Shown: in pieces, positions 1-6,801 of the stretch
How the letters are laid out: the number at the start of each line of letters is the position of its first letter
Numbering within the stretch: the stretch's first letter is position 1
DNA from: JARLFX01 sp036404255
GTDB lineage: Bacteria > Acidobacteriota > Terriglobia > Terriglobales > Acidobacteriaceae
Assembly: GCA_036404255.1 (NCBI GenBank)
Contig: DASWOP010000170.1
Location: forward strand, 1 to 8,357
Reading direction: 5' to 3'
DNA: 8,357 nucleotides
Program-made: the position numbers and the translations under genes
The notes under the pieces: generated by a model
Databases searched by the model: none
What the model saw: only the letters and a program-made list of their open reading frames with translations
Told to the model about the DNA's origin: nothing

Positions 1-1479
1 CGGCGGATTCTGGATTCGCGGTATCCCGGGCTTTCGCAGATGGGTGGAGTGTGGCTGCCGCTGCCGCATCTGCTGCTGCTGCCGTTTGTGCAGAAGATGG
101 AGTGGTGGCAGACGGGGCTGGCGGGCGCGTGGCCATCGATGGTCTGCTATGTGGCGTCGGTGGTGGGATTCTACCGCGTGGGGCGGCACATGCTGAGCGT
201 GCGCTGGGCGATGGTGGCGACGGCGTTCTTCGGGCTGAATCCAGCGCTGATCTATCTATCGACTACGGCGATGACGGAGCCGCTGTTTCTGGTGCTGATG
301 GTGTGGAGCGCACTGCAACTGATGGAGTTTGGGTTTGCGCTGCGAGCAGGCGAGACGCGGCGAGCTAAATGGCGGATTGCGGCGCTGACGGCGCTGCTGA
401 TTGGCGCGGTGTACACGCGGTACGACGGCTGGATCATGGCGGCGGTGGTGTGGTGCATGGCGCTGGCAGTGCTGGTGCGGTATTGGAATGGCGGCAGGAA
501 TCTGCGCGGCGTGCGCAATGCGTTCATCGTGTTTACCGTGCTGCTGGCAGCGGCGCCGATTGGGTGGCTGGCGTACAACGCACACTACTTCCATGATCCG
601 CTGGATTTTATGCGGGGACCTTACTCGGCCGCGGCGATTGAGAAGAAGACTTCGCCGCCGGGCTCGCGGCACTATCGCGGGTGGCATAATCCGGCGTGGT
701 CGCTGCTCTTCTACACGCGCACGGCGCAGGTGGATGCGGCGGCGTGGGAGACGGGTTTTGGAGTGATGGTGTTGGCGCTGGCGGGGCTGTGGGCGGCGTT
801 TCGCAAGAAGCTGGATGGGCGGGGCGCGCTGGCGCTGCTGTGGTTTCCGCTGCCGTTCTACATGTATTCGATTGCGTACAGTTCGATTCCGATCTTTATT
901 CCGCAGTTGTGGCCGCACTCGTTCTATAACGCGCGGTATGGCATGGAGCTGCTGCCGGCGCTGGCACTGAGCGCATGCGTGGCGCTGGCATGGGCGCAGC
1001 AGCGGTGGTTCGCGGATAAGGCAAAGGCTGCGACGACGTTGTGGGTGGTGGCGGTGTTGGCCGTGGTGGCGAATTGCGCGGCGCTGTTCTACTTCAAGCC
1101 GCTGGTGATTCAAGAGGCGTTGCAGAATTCGTCGACGCGGATTCCGATGGAGGCAGCTATCGCACGCGAGCTGGTGCGGATGGCGCCGGGGACGCCGGTG
1201 CTGATGTCGCTCTCGGACCATCCGGGTGCGGTGGAGACAGCGGGGATTCCGCTGAAGCAGATCGTGAATGAGAGCGACTACGATAGCTTCCATGCGGCGC
1301 TGCAGGCTCCGGCGGAACATGCGGCGCTTGTGGTGGCGATCGCGGGCGATGCCGTGGATGCGGCAGTGACGGCGCATCCGGAGGGCTTGGTGGAGAGTTC
1401 GGTGATCCACGTGACGGGACAGCCGGAGGTGCGGATGTACCAGTCAACGATTTTCAAGGGTGCAACAGGATCGAAATGA
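1..1479 (+). CDS. GT-C fold (GT39/ArnT-like) membrane glycosyltransferase, 5' partial
   Basis: Integral membrane glycosyltransferase of the GT-C/PMT_2 type, which in general moves a sugar from a polyprenyl-phosphate carrier to an acceptor on the outer face of the inner membrane. The frame is open from base 1, and the residues before the first ATG (base 40) read like family sequence (LDSRYPGLSQ leading into GVWLPLPH), so the true start lies upstream. Counting from the ATG at 40, about ten hydrophobic segments are visible between residues 6 and 353. Family-like motifs are TEPLF (79-83), YTRYDGW (125-131) and YNARYGMELLP (296-306). A soluble tail of about 125 residues follows the last segment. 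The catalytic acidic residues of the first periplasmic loop are probably outside the window. Its stop overlaps the dapF-like start by four bases (ATGA), so the two are probably co-transcribed and translationally coupled. Donor and acceptor cannot be told from sequence. The family call is fairly secure; the substrate is unknown. Confidence 0.8.
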   Translation, partial: RRILDSRYPGLSQMGGVWLPLPHLLLLPFVQKMEWWQTGLAGAWPSMVCYVASVVGFYRVGRHMLSVRWAMVATAFFGLNPALIYLSTTAMTEPLFLVLMVWSALQLMEFGFALRAGETRRAKWRIAALTALLIGAVYTRYDGWIMAAVVWCMALAVLVRYWNGGRNLRGVRNAFIVFTVLLAAAPIGWLAYNAHYFHDPLDFMRGPYSAAAIEKKTSPPGSRHYRGWHNPAWSLLFYTRTAQVDAAAWETGFGVMVLALAGLWAAFRKKLDGRGALALLWFPLPFYMYSIAYSSIPIFIPQLWPHSFYNARYGMELLPALALSACVALAWAQQRWFADKAKAATTLWVVAVLAVVANCAALFYFKPLVIQEALQNSSTRIPMEAAIARELVRMAPGTPVLMSLSDHPGAVETAGIPLKQIVNESDYDSFHAALQAPAEHAALVVAIAGDAVDAAVTAHPEGLVESSVIHVTGQPEVRMYQSTIFKGATGSK

Positions 1480-2306
1480 CAGAGCAGGGAAGAGCGGCGC
1501 AGATGATTCCATTCGTAAAGGCGCACGCGTGCGGCAATGATTTTCTGGTGATCGAAGAGACGCTGGCGCAGGGGCAGCATGCGGCGATGGCGCGGAAGCT
1601 TTGTGCGCGGAACACAAGCGTGGGCGCGGATGGGATTGAGTTTCTGGAGCGGCGCGCGGATGGCGGTTTGTTTCTGCGACTCTTCAACGCGGACGGCAGC
1701 GAGGCTGAACTGAGCGGCAACGGAACGCGGTGCGTGGCGGCGTGGCTGGCGTTCAGCGAGCAGAAGAACGAGGTTGTGCTGGGGACGCTTGGGGGAGCGC
1801 GGGCGTGCAAGGTGATTCGCTCGCAGGGCGCGGAGTTTTTGATCGAGAGCGAGATGGGCGTGCCGCAGGTGAAGGCGCGGACGCTGGAGATTCCCGGTGT
1901 TGGCAAGGTGGATGGCGCGGAGGTGAACGTGGGGAATCCGCACTTCGTGCTGTTTGTGGAGAGCGAGGACTTCAGCGCGCATGGCATGAGCTGGCAGCAG
2001 CTCGGAAGCATCATCTGCACGAGCCCGCTGTTTCCGCAGGGGACGAATGTGGAGTTTGTGCGCGTGCTGAATAAGAGCGAGGTTGCGTTTCGCATCTACG
2101 AGCGCGGCTGTGGGCCGACGACATCTTCGGGCACAGGGACGTGCGCGAGTTCGACGGCGGCGATTGCGCTGCGGGGATGCGATGCAGCGCTGACGGCGCA
2201 TGCAGAGGGCGGGACGCAGAGTGTGGTGTGGGCGTCGGCAGGTGAGCCGATGCGGTTGACGGGGCCGGCGGAGATTGTGTGCGTTGGCAAGGTGACTGCG
2301 CTGTGA
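1476..2306 (+). CDS. dapF: Diaminopimelate epimerase-like protein with Ser/Ser in place of the catalytic Cys pair
   Basis: DapF-family protein of 276 residues, close to the usual length. DapF converts LL- to meso-diaminopimelate, the cross-linking residue of peptidoglycan and precursor of lysine, in the cytoplasm without a cofactor. The fold's landmarks are present: HACGNDF (17-23), GADG (50-53), SGNGTRC (80-86), NVGNPHF (151-157), GTNVEFV (189-195), ER (209-210) and SSGTGTC (217-223). The family normally has Cys-Gly-Asn-Gly at the first active-site loop and Cys-Gly-Thr-Gly at the second, and these cysteines are the two catalytic acid/bases. Here both are serine: Ser80 (AGC, 1713-1715) and Ser218 (TCG, 2127-2129). 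The start at 1476 has AGGA five bases upstream and overlaps the previous stop. An ATG at 1503 (MIPFVKAH) also fits the usual DapF N-terminus and follows GGGAAGAG. It overlaps ldcA at its 3' end. The family call is strong; DAP epimerase activity is uncertain. Confidence 0.85.
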   Translation: MTEQGRAAQMIPFVKAHACGNDFLVIEETLAQGQHAAMARKLCARNTSVGADGIEFLERRADGGLFLRLFNADGSEAELSGNGTRCVAAWLAFSEQKNEVVLGTLGGARACKVIRSQGAEFLIESEMGVPQVKARTLEIPGVGKVDGAEVNVGNPHFVLFVESEDFSAHGMSWQQLGSIICTSPLFPQGTNVEFVRVLNKSEVAFRIYERGCGPTTSSGTGTCASSTAAIALRGCDAALTAHAEGGTQSVVWASAGEPMRLTGPAEIVCVGKVTAL

Positions 2307-3247
2307 GTACGCCAGTGCAACTACGGCCAAGAGCGTTGCGCGCTGGTGCGCGGCTGGCGGTGGTGTCTCCCGCGAGCGCGGTGAAGGCGGAGCTAGTGCA
2401 GAAGGGAATGGCAGCGCTGGTGGCGATGGGATATGAGCCGGTGCTGTTTCCGCATGCGCTGGCACGCGGGCCGATCTACTATGCGGGATCGACGCAAGAG
2501 CGGGCGGATGATCTGCAGAGTGCGTTCAGCGACAAGAGTATTGATGGCGTGATCTGCACGCGCGGCGGATGGGGTTCGGCGGAGTTGCTGCCGCTGCTGG
2601 ATGCGAAGGTGTTTCGCGAGAATCCAAAGCCGTTTATCGGGTACAGCGATCACTCGGCGCTGCATACATGGCTGCAGAATGAGGCGGGGCTGGGGACGTT
2701 TTATGGGCCGATGGTTGCGTCGGATTTTGGGCGCGAAGGTGGCGTGGATACGGCGAGCTGGACGAGCGCGTTGAGCGGAGATGCGGATTGGGAGCTGGGC
2801 GAGGCAGAGGGATTGCGCGTGATGCAGCGTGGGGCTGCGCGGGGTGTGCTGCGCGGCGGGTGTCTCTCGATCCTGGTGGAGACGCTGGGCACGAAGTATG
2901 CGTTCGAGGCGAAGGACAGCATTCTTTTTCTGGAAGACATTGGGCACAAGCCGTACCAGTGGGACCGGCAACTGCTGCATCTACGCTACGCGGGTGTGCT
3001 GGATAGCGTGCGCGGGATCGTGTTTGGCGATATGGCGCAGTGCGTGACGTCGCTGGCCGAGGCGGAGAAGATGGAGCAGGTGTTGCGCTATGCGCTGCGC
3101 GGATTTCCAGGACCGGTGATGATTGGGCTGCGCAGCGGGCATGTGAATGGCGCGAATGTGACGTTGCCGCTGGGCGTGGAGGTGGAGATGGATTTGAGCG
3201 GAAGGAACCCGCGGCTGCACTTTCTGGAGGCCGCGGTCAGCGGATAG
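2303..3247 (+). CDS. ldcA: Muramoyltetrapeptide (LD-) carboxypeptidase, peptidase family S66
   Basis: Cytoplasmic serine peptidase that removes the terminal D-Ala from murein tetrapeptides, giving the tripeptide used in recycling. The chosen GTG start at 2303 overlaps the dapF-like stop (GTGA) and has AAGG at 2289-2292. A GTG at 2279 in the same frame would add eight residues with no family resemblance. From 2303 the protein has 314 residues. It shows the N-terminal strand GARLAVVSPASA, the TRGGWGSAELLPLLD segment (about 86-100), the nucleophile motif GYSD with Ser115, the acidic residue of LFLED (Glu211) and the C-terminal Gly-His (His280), which together form the S66 Ser-Glu-His triad. No signal peptide is seen, as expected for a cytoplasmic recycling enzyme. 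S66 also includes MccF-type microcin C self-immunity peptidases. The neighbouring mpl gene, which uses the LdcA product, favours LdcA. No residue expected for catalysis is missing. Confidence 0.88.
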   Translation: MSTPVQLRPRALRAGARLAVVSPASAVKAELVQKGMAALVAMGYEPVLFPHALARGPIYYAGSTQERADDLQSAFSDKSIDGVICTRGGWGSAELLPLLDAKVFRENPKPFIGYSDHSALHTWLQNEAGLGTFYGPMVASDFGREGGVDTASWTSALSGDADWELGEAEGLRVMQRGAARGVLRGGCLSILVETLGTKYAFEAKDSILFLEDIGHKPYQWDRQLLHLRYAGVLDSVRGIVFGDMAQCVTSLAEAEKMEQVLRYALRGFPGPVMIGLRSGHVNGANVTLPLGVEVEMDLSGRNPRLHFLEAAVSG

Positions 3248-3257
3248 TCTGAACACT

Positions 3258-4694
3258 ATGGAACAGGGCAGACACATTTATCTGATGGGAATTTGCGGCA
3301 CGGCGATGGCTTCACTCGCCGGGCTGCTGAAGCTGCGTGGACACCGCGTGAGCGGTTCGGATGCCGCGGCGTATCCGCCGATGAGCGATCTGCTGGCGGA
3401 GTTGGACATCCCGATGGTGCAGCCGTATGCGGCGAGCAACCTGGAGCCGAGGCCGGACCTGGTGATTGTGGGCAATGCGATCTCGCGCGGCAATGTGGAG
3501 CTGGAGTATGTGCTGGATCAGCGGATTCCATTCTGCTCGCTGGCGGCGGTGATTCACGATGAGTTTCTGGTGGGGCGCGACCGGTTTGTGGTGGCGGGGA
3601 CGCATGGGAAGACGACCACGACGAGTATGCTGGCGTGGATCTTTGAGGTGGCTTCGCGGAAGGATGCGAGGTTGGCGCCGTCGTTCCTGGTGGGCGGCGT
3701 GGCGGAGAATTTTGGGTCGAGCTTTGCGCTACGCGCGACGAGGCCCTTCATTCTGGAAGGCGATGAGTACGATACGTGCTTCTTCGACAAGGGGCCGAAG
3801 TTTCTGCACTACTTTCCAGATGCAGCGATCCTGACGCATGTGGAGTTCGATCACGCGGATATTTACAAGGACCTGGACGCGGTGAAGACGGCGTTCAAAC
3901 GCCTGGTGAATTTGATTCCGCAGCGCGGGCGCGTGATTGCGTATGACGCGACGGAGAATGTTTCAGAGTGCATTGCGAAGGCTTTCTGCACGGTGGAGCG
4001 ATATGGGCTGCGGGAGGATTCGTACTGGCGGGTGACAGGGCTGACGCATGATGGCGGCACGATGTTGTGGACGCTGCTGCGGGGCGGCAAGCCGTTCGCA
4101 GAGCTGAAGCTGCCGATGGCCGGGGAGCATAACGCGATGAATGCTACGGCGGCAGCGGCGCTGGCTGCTGGTGAGGGCATTGACGCGGAGACGATTGCGG
4201 AGGCGCTGGCGACTTTTCGCAGCGTGAAGCGGCGGCTGGAAGTGCGCGCGGTGGTGGGTGGCGTGACGGTGATCGATGACTTTGCGCATCATCCGACGGC
4301 GATTCGCGAGACGCTGCGGGCGCTGCGGAGCAGCTATCCGGGGCAGAGGCTGTGGGCCGTGCTGGAGCCGCGGTCGAATACGCTGAGGCGGAACGTCTTT
4401 GAGCATGAGCTCTACCAGAGCCTGGCGTTGGCCGATGAGGTGGTGCTGGCGGCGGTGTTCAAGTCGGCAAATATTCCGGTGGCGGAGCGGCTTTCGCCGG
4501 AGCACGTGGTGACGGAGTTGAATGCCGCAGGTAAGAGAGCGGTGCTGCTGACGGATGCGGATGCGATTGTGGGGCATATGGCTCCGCTGGTGCGGCCGGG
4601 GGATGTGGTGGCGATCTTGTCGAACGGCGGGTTTGGCGATATTTATGAGAAGCTGCCGGCGGCGATTGCGGCTCGTGTGCCTGCGACGGCTTAG
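3258..4694 (+). CDS. mpl: UDP-N-acetylmuramate:L-alanyl-gamma-D-glutamyl-meso-diaminopimelate ligase
   Basis: Mur-ligase family enzyme that joins recycled tripeptide (L-Ala-gamma-D-Glu-meso-DAP) to UDP-MurNAc using ATP, bypassing MurC, MurD and MurE. It has 478 residues in the three-domain Mur layout. The N-terminal UDP-binding loop is MGICGTAMASLAGLL (10-24). The ATP P-loop is GTHGKTTTT (114-122), and the central domain carries EGDEYDTCFFDKGPKF (167-182), HVEFDHADIY (194-203) and GEHNAMNA (289-296). The C-terminal domain has DDFAHHPTAI (340-349) and EPRSNTLRR (370-378). The EYDTCFFDK and EPRSNT segments are characteristic of Mpl rather than MurC, whose corresponding segments differ. The gene starts 10 bases after the ldcA stop with no convincing Shine-Dalgarno sequence, so translation may depend on coupling to ldcA. 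The pairing with ldcA makes a recycling module. MurC is the alternative but is unlikely. Confidence 0.9.
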   Translation: MEQGRHIYLMGICGTAMASLAGLLKLRGHRVSGSDAAAYPPMSDLLAELDIPMVQPYAASNLEPRPDLVIVGNAISRGNVELEYVLDQRIPFCSLAAVIHDEFLVGRDRFVVAGTHGKTTTTSMLAWIFEVASRKDARLAPSFLVGGVAENFGSSFALRATRPFILEGDEYDTCFFDKGPKFLHYFPDAAILTHVEFDHADIYKDLDAVKTAFKRLVNLIPQRGRVIAYDATENVSECIAKAFCTVERYGLREDSYWRVTGLTHDGGTMLWTLLRGGKPFAELKLPMAGEHNAMNATAAAALAAGEGIDAETIAEALATFRSVKRRLEVRAVVGGVTVIDDFAHHPTAIRETLRALRSSYPGQRLWAVLEPRSNTLRRNVFEHELYQSLALADEVVLAAVFKSANIPVAERLSPEHVVTELNAAGKRAVLLTDADAIVGHMAPLVRPGDVVAILSNGGFGDIYEKLPAAIAARVPATA

Positions 4695-4800
4695 TTTTCC
4701 GGGGACGGCTTGGGATCTGTGGGCATTGGTCTCGGCACCCGCATTTGGGGCTTCCGGAGAACAGCGTGGATATGGAGCATTCGCAGAGACAAATACTGAG

Positions 4801-4852
4801 ATCCTTCGGCTGCGCCTCTCGCGATGAAGCTGCGAGAGACTTCGCTCAGGAT
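4801..4852. repeat. Imperfect palindrome, probable dispersed intergenic repeat (REP/MITE-like)
   Basis: The element lies in the 250-base gap between mpl and the next gene. It is bounded by ATCCT (4801-4805) and AGGAT (4848-4852), which are complementary. Inside is a perfect 7-base stem, CTCTCGC (4816-4822) pairing with GCGAGAG (4832-4838), around a 9-base loop. The ATCCTTCG...CAGGATGAC pattern resembles repeats I recall as common between genes in acidobacterial and some other genomes, where they give spurious predicted proteins containing ILSEVSRS or GAAEGSQ. The minus-strand reading here gives exactly such words. Only one copy is in the window, so dispersal is inferred, not shown. It could act as a transcript-end hairpin for the mpl operon, but no run of T follows, so a classical intrinsic terminator is not supported. 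Confidence 0.55.
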
Positions 4853-4868
4853 GACGGGCCGTACAGTA

Positions 4869-4897
4869 TTGCTGACCGGTGAGGGGTTGATTAGGAT
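4869..4897 (+). promoter_or_regulatory. Candidate sigma-70-type promoter for the metallo-hydrolase gene
   Basis: TTGCTG (4869-4874) and TAGGAT (4892-4897) are separated by 17 bases, the preferred spacing, and lie about 50 bases before the next start codon. The -35 matches the consensus at three of six positions and the -10 at four of six, so this could be chance in a gap of this size. The presence of a 250-base gap after a tight operon makes some promoter here likely. Confidence 0.25.
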
Positions 4898-4944
4898 GGC
4901 GGCGCGAATTAGCGTCGAGTTGGGGTGTGGAGCATCCAAATAGT

Positions 4945-5997
4945 ATGACGATGTTGAAGCGAGCAGAGAAACGGGATAGGAAGTTTCAGAATCCTGTTCC
5001 GACGCAGGTAGGCGGATTTTCGACGATCTTCAAGGCATTGCCGCTCTTTCTAACCAACAAGGAAGAGAAGTCGCCGAAAGAACCGCTGGGGCCTTTCCAC
5101 ACGGATGCGAAGGTGTATGCAACGCTGCCGGCGAGCGGGTTGCGCGTGACGTGGTTTGGGCATTCATCGATACTGCTGGAGATTGACGGCGTGCGAGTGC
5201 TGATCGATCCGGTGTGGGATGAGCGGGCTTCGCCGGTGCAGTGGGCGGGGCCGAAACGGTTTTTTGAGCCGACGCTGCCGCTGGAAGAGATGCCGGCGAT
5301 CGATGTGGTGCTGGTATCGCATGACCACTACGACCATCTGGGCAAGACGACGATTCAGGGGTTGGCAAAACTGAAGACACTGGCGAAGGCGCAGTGGGTG
5401 ACTTCGCTGTGCGTGGGGAAGCTGCTGCAGGAGTTCGGTGTGGCGGCGGAGCGCATCGTGGAACTGGACTGGACGCAAACGGTGAGCGTGGCAGGCGGGG
5501 CGTGCTCGATTACTTCGGCGCCGTCGCGGCACTTCTCGGGGCGCGGATTGCTGAACCGGTTCGAGACACTGTGGGCTTCGTTTGTGATCAAGGGCAGGGA
5601 GCATGCGGTGTACTTCGGCGCGGACTCAGGATTCTGGGAAGGGTTCGAGGAGATTGGCGCGGCGTATGGGCCTTTTGACCTGACAATGCTGGAGATTGGC
5701 GCTTCCAACGAGCTGTGGAAGGCTATTCACATGGGACCGGATGGCGCCGCGCAGGCTTATGCGGCTCTGGGTGGACCGGAACGGGCTGGCCTGCTAATGC
5801 CGATTCACTGGGGATTATTTGACCTGGCGCTGCATGGTTGGCGGCAGCCGATGGAGCGGCTGGGGGAGATCGCGGCGGAGCGGGGATGGCGGCTGTTTGC
5901 GCCGGAGCCGGGGTTGCCGACGGAGGTTGCGGCGGTACAGTCCGACTGGTGGAAGGCGCGTAAGACCGCGGCGGACCGAGTGGTTGCATTTTCCTAG
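4945..5997 (+). CDS. Metallo-beta-lactamase-fold hydrolase, NAPE-PLD/UlaG-like
   Basis: Zinc-dependent hydrolase of the beta-lactamase_B_2 type, related to N-acyl-phosphatidylethanolamine phospholipase D and UlaG/RomA-like proteins. From the ATG at 4945 it has 350 residues. The metal ligands expected for this group are all visible: HDHYDH (His126, His128, Asp130, His131), His196 in SRHFSGRG, Asp227 in GADSGFWEGF, and His288 in MPIHWG. Upstream of them are VTWFGHSSILLEIDG and LIDPVWDERASP, typical of the NAPE-PLD-like branch. No signal peptide or membrane segment is evident, so it is probably cytoplasmic or peripheral. An in-frame GTG at 4927 would add six residues and an ATG lies at 4951; GGAG at 4929-4932 is a loose ribosome site for 4945. 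A plsC-like gene follows 79 bases later, which fits a phospholipid role but does not prove one. The substrate cannot be determined: lactones, phosphodiesters and N-acyl phospholipids are all possible. Confidence 0.82.
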   Translation: MTMLKRAEKRDRKFQNPVPTQVGGFSTIFKALPLFLTNKEEKSPKEPLGPFHTDAKVYATLPASGLRVTWFGHSSILLEIDGVRVLIDPVWDERASPVQWAGPKRFFEPTLPLEEMPAIDVVLVSHDHYDHLGKTTIQGLAKLKTLAKAQWVTSLCVGKLLQEFGVAAERIVELDWTQTVSVAGGACSITSAPSRHFSGRGLLNRFETLWASFVIKGREHAVYFGADSGFWEGFEEIGAAYGPFDLTMLEIGASNELWKAIHMGPDGAAQAYAALGGPERAGLLMPIHWGLFDLALHGWRQPMERLGEIAAERGWRLFAPEPGLPTEVAAVQSDWWKARKTAADRVVAFS

Positions 5998-6076
5998 GCC
6001 GATGGGTGCAGGCGCTTTTCTGACGCAGGCCGCGGGCGATACTGTGTTGCTCGATATCCTATATCCTTGATGAGGA

Positions 6077-6799
6077 ATGTTCGCCTTACTCAAGATGTTG
6101 TTCGTCTACACTGCCCTTGGACCGATTACCGGTATCATCGGCATTCCGTGGACACTGCTGCGCAATGATGTTTCGTGGATGTACCGGGCGGGTATATGGA
6201 TTGCACGCGCGGGTGTGCGTGCGGGCGGGATCAAGGTAAAGATTACTGGCTACGAGAATGTGCCTGCGGGACGCGCGTGCGTCTTCATGAGCAACCATGT
6301 GTCCAATCTTGATCCTCCGGTGCTGATTCCGCTGATCCCGGGACGTTGCTCTGTGATGCTGAAGGCGGAGCTGATGCGCATCCCGATCTTGGGGCGGGCG
6401 ATGCGTCTGGCTCATTTTGTGCCGGTGGCACGCGGAGGCGAGCCGTCAAAGGCGAAGGCCAGCATTGATGCCGCGGCCAAGGCGCTACAGAGCGGGCTGC
6501 ATATCGTCATCTTTGCGGAAGGTACACGCTCACCTGACGGCAGGCTGCGGCAGTTCAAGAAAGGCCCATTCTTTCTGGCAAAGGAGACGGGGGCACCGAT
6601 CATTCCGGTAGCGCTGAGCGGCACACAGACGATGATGCGGGTAGGAAGCATGAAGGTGCATCCGGGAACCGCACGCATTCAACTGCTGCCTGCGATCCAT
6701 AGCAGCGAGTATGCGACGCGGGAAGAGTTGATGGCCGCCGTGCGCAACGCGATCAATGCGGCGCTGCCGGCGGAGATGCAGAATCCGGTATTGGGGTAG
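6077..6799 (+). CDS. plsC: 1-acyl-sn-glycerol-3-phosphate acyltransferase (PlsC family)
   Basis: Membrane-associated acyltransferase of 240 residues that adds the second acyl chain to lysophosphatidic acid, giving phosphatidic acid for phospholipid synthesis. Residues about 6-28 form a hydrophobic N-terminal segment. The four PlsC blocks occur in order: the catalytic HX4D in NHVSNLD (His74, Asp79), the block around LGRAMRLAHFVPVARGG (105-121) with the conserved arginine, FAEGTRSPDG (146-155) for phosphate binding, and APIIPVALSG (173-182). Two stop codons precede the ATG at 6077 in frame, so this is the first possible ATG. An AGGA abuts it directly (6073-6076), which is too close to act well; the next in-frame ATG is at 6095, and neither spacing is ideal. 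The 79-base gap before the gene shows no convincing promoter or terminator. The stop lies two bases from the end of the convergent SPOR gene. PlsC-fold enzymes also acylate other lipids, so the exact acceptor is inferred. Confidence 0.87.
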   Translation: MFALLKMLFVYTALGPITGIIGIPWTLLRNDVSWMYRAGIWIARAGVRAGGIKVKITGYENVPAGRACVFMSNHVSNLDPPVLIPLIPGRCSVMLKAELMRIPILGRAMRLAHFVPVARGGEPSKAKASIDAAAKALQSGLHIVIFAEGTRSPDGRLRQFKKGPFFLAKETGAPIIPVALSGTQTMMRVGSMKVHPGTARIQLLPAIHSSEYATREELMAAVRNAINAALPAEMQNPVLG

Positions 6800-6801
6800 A
6801 G

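Noticed and set aside
52..93. CTG/CCG-rich short tandem-like run at the start of the window
   Set aside because: It simply encodes Leu/Pro residues of a membrane segment in a GC-rich genome and is too irregular to call a microsatellite.
256..1410. Long minus-strand open frame of about 384 codons opposite the glycosyltransferase gene
   Set aside because: Its product is an Arg/His/Pro/Gln-rich string with no domain, as expected from reading GC-rich codons in reverse. The plus-strand frame has clear family motifs.
1278..2465. Minus-strand open frame of about 395 codons across the glycosyltransferase, dapF-like and ldcA genes
   Set aside because: It spans three real plus-strand genes, is compositionally skewed and shows no motif.
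3258..4694. MurC as an alternative identity for the Mur ligase
   Set aside because: The EYDTCFFDK and EPRSNT segments and the ldcA neighbour match Mpl; MurC has different sequence at those places.
4695..4800. Intrinsic terminator directly after mpl
   Set aside because: No stable GC stem followed by a T run is visible; the only TTTT (near 4694-4697) precedes any stem.
4691..4939. Minus-strand 82-codon frame filling the gap after mpl
   Set aside because: Its residues (ILSEVSRS, GAAEGSQYL) are the translation of the palindromic repeat, a known source of spurious small proteins. No ribosome site supports it.
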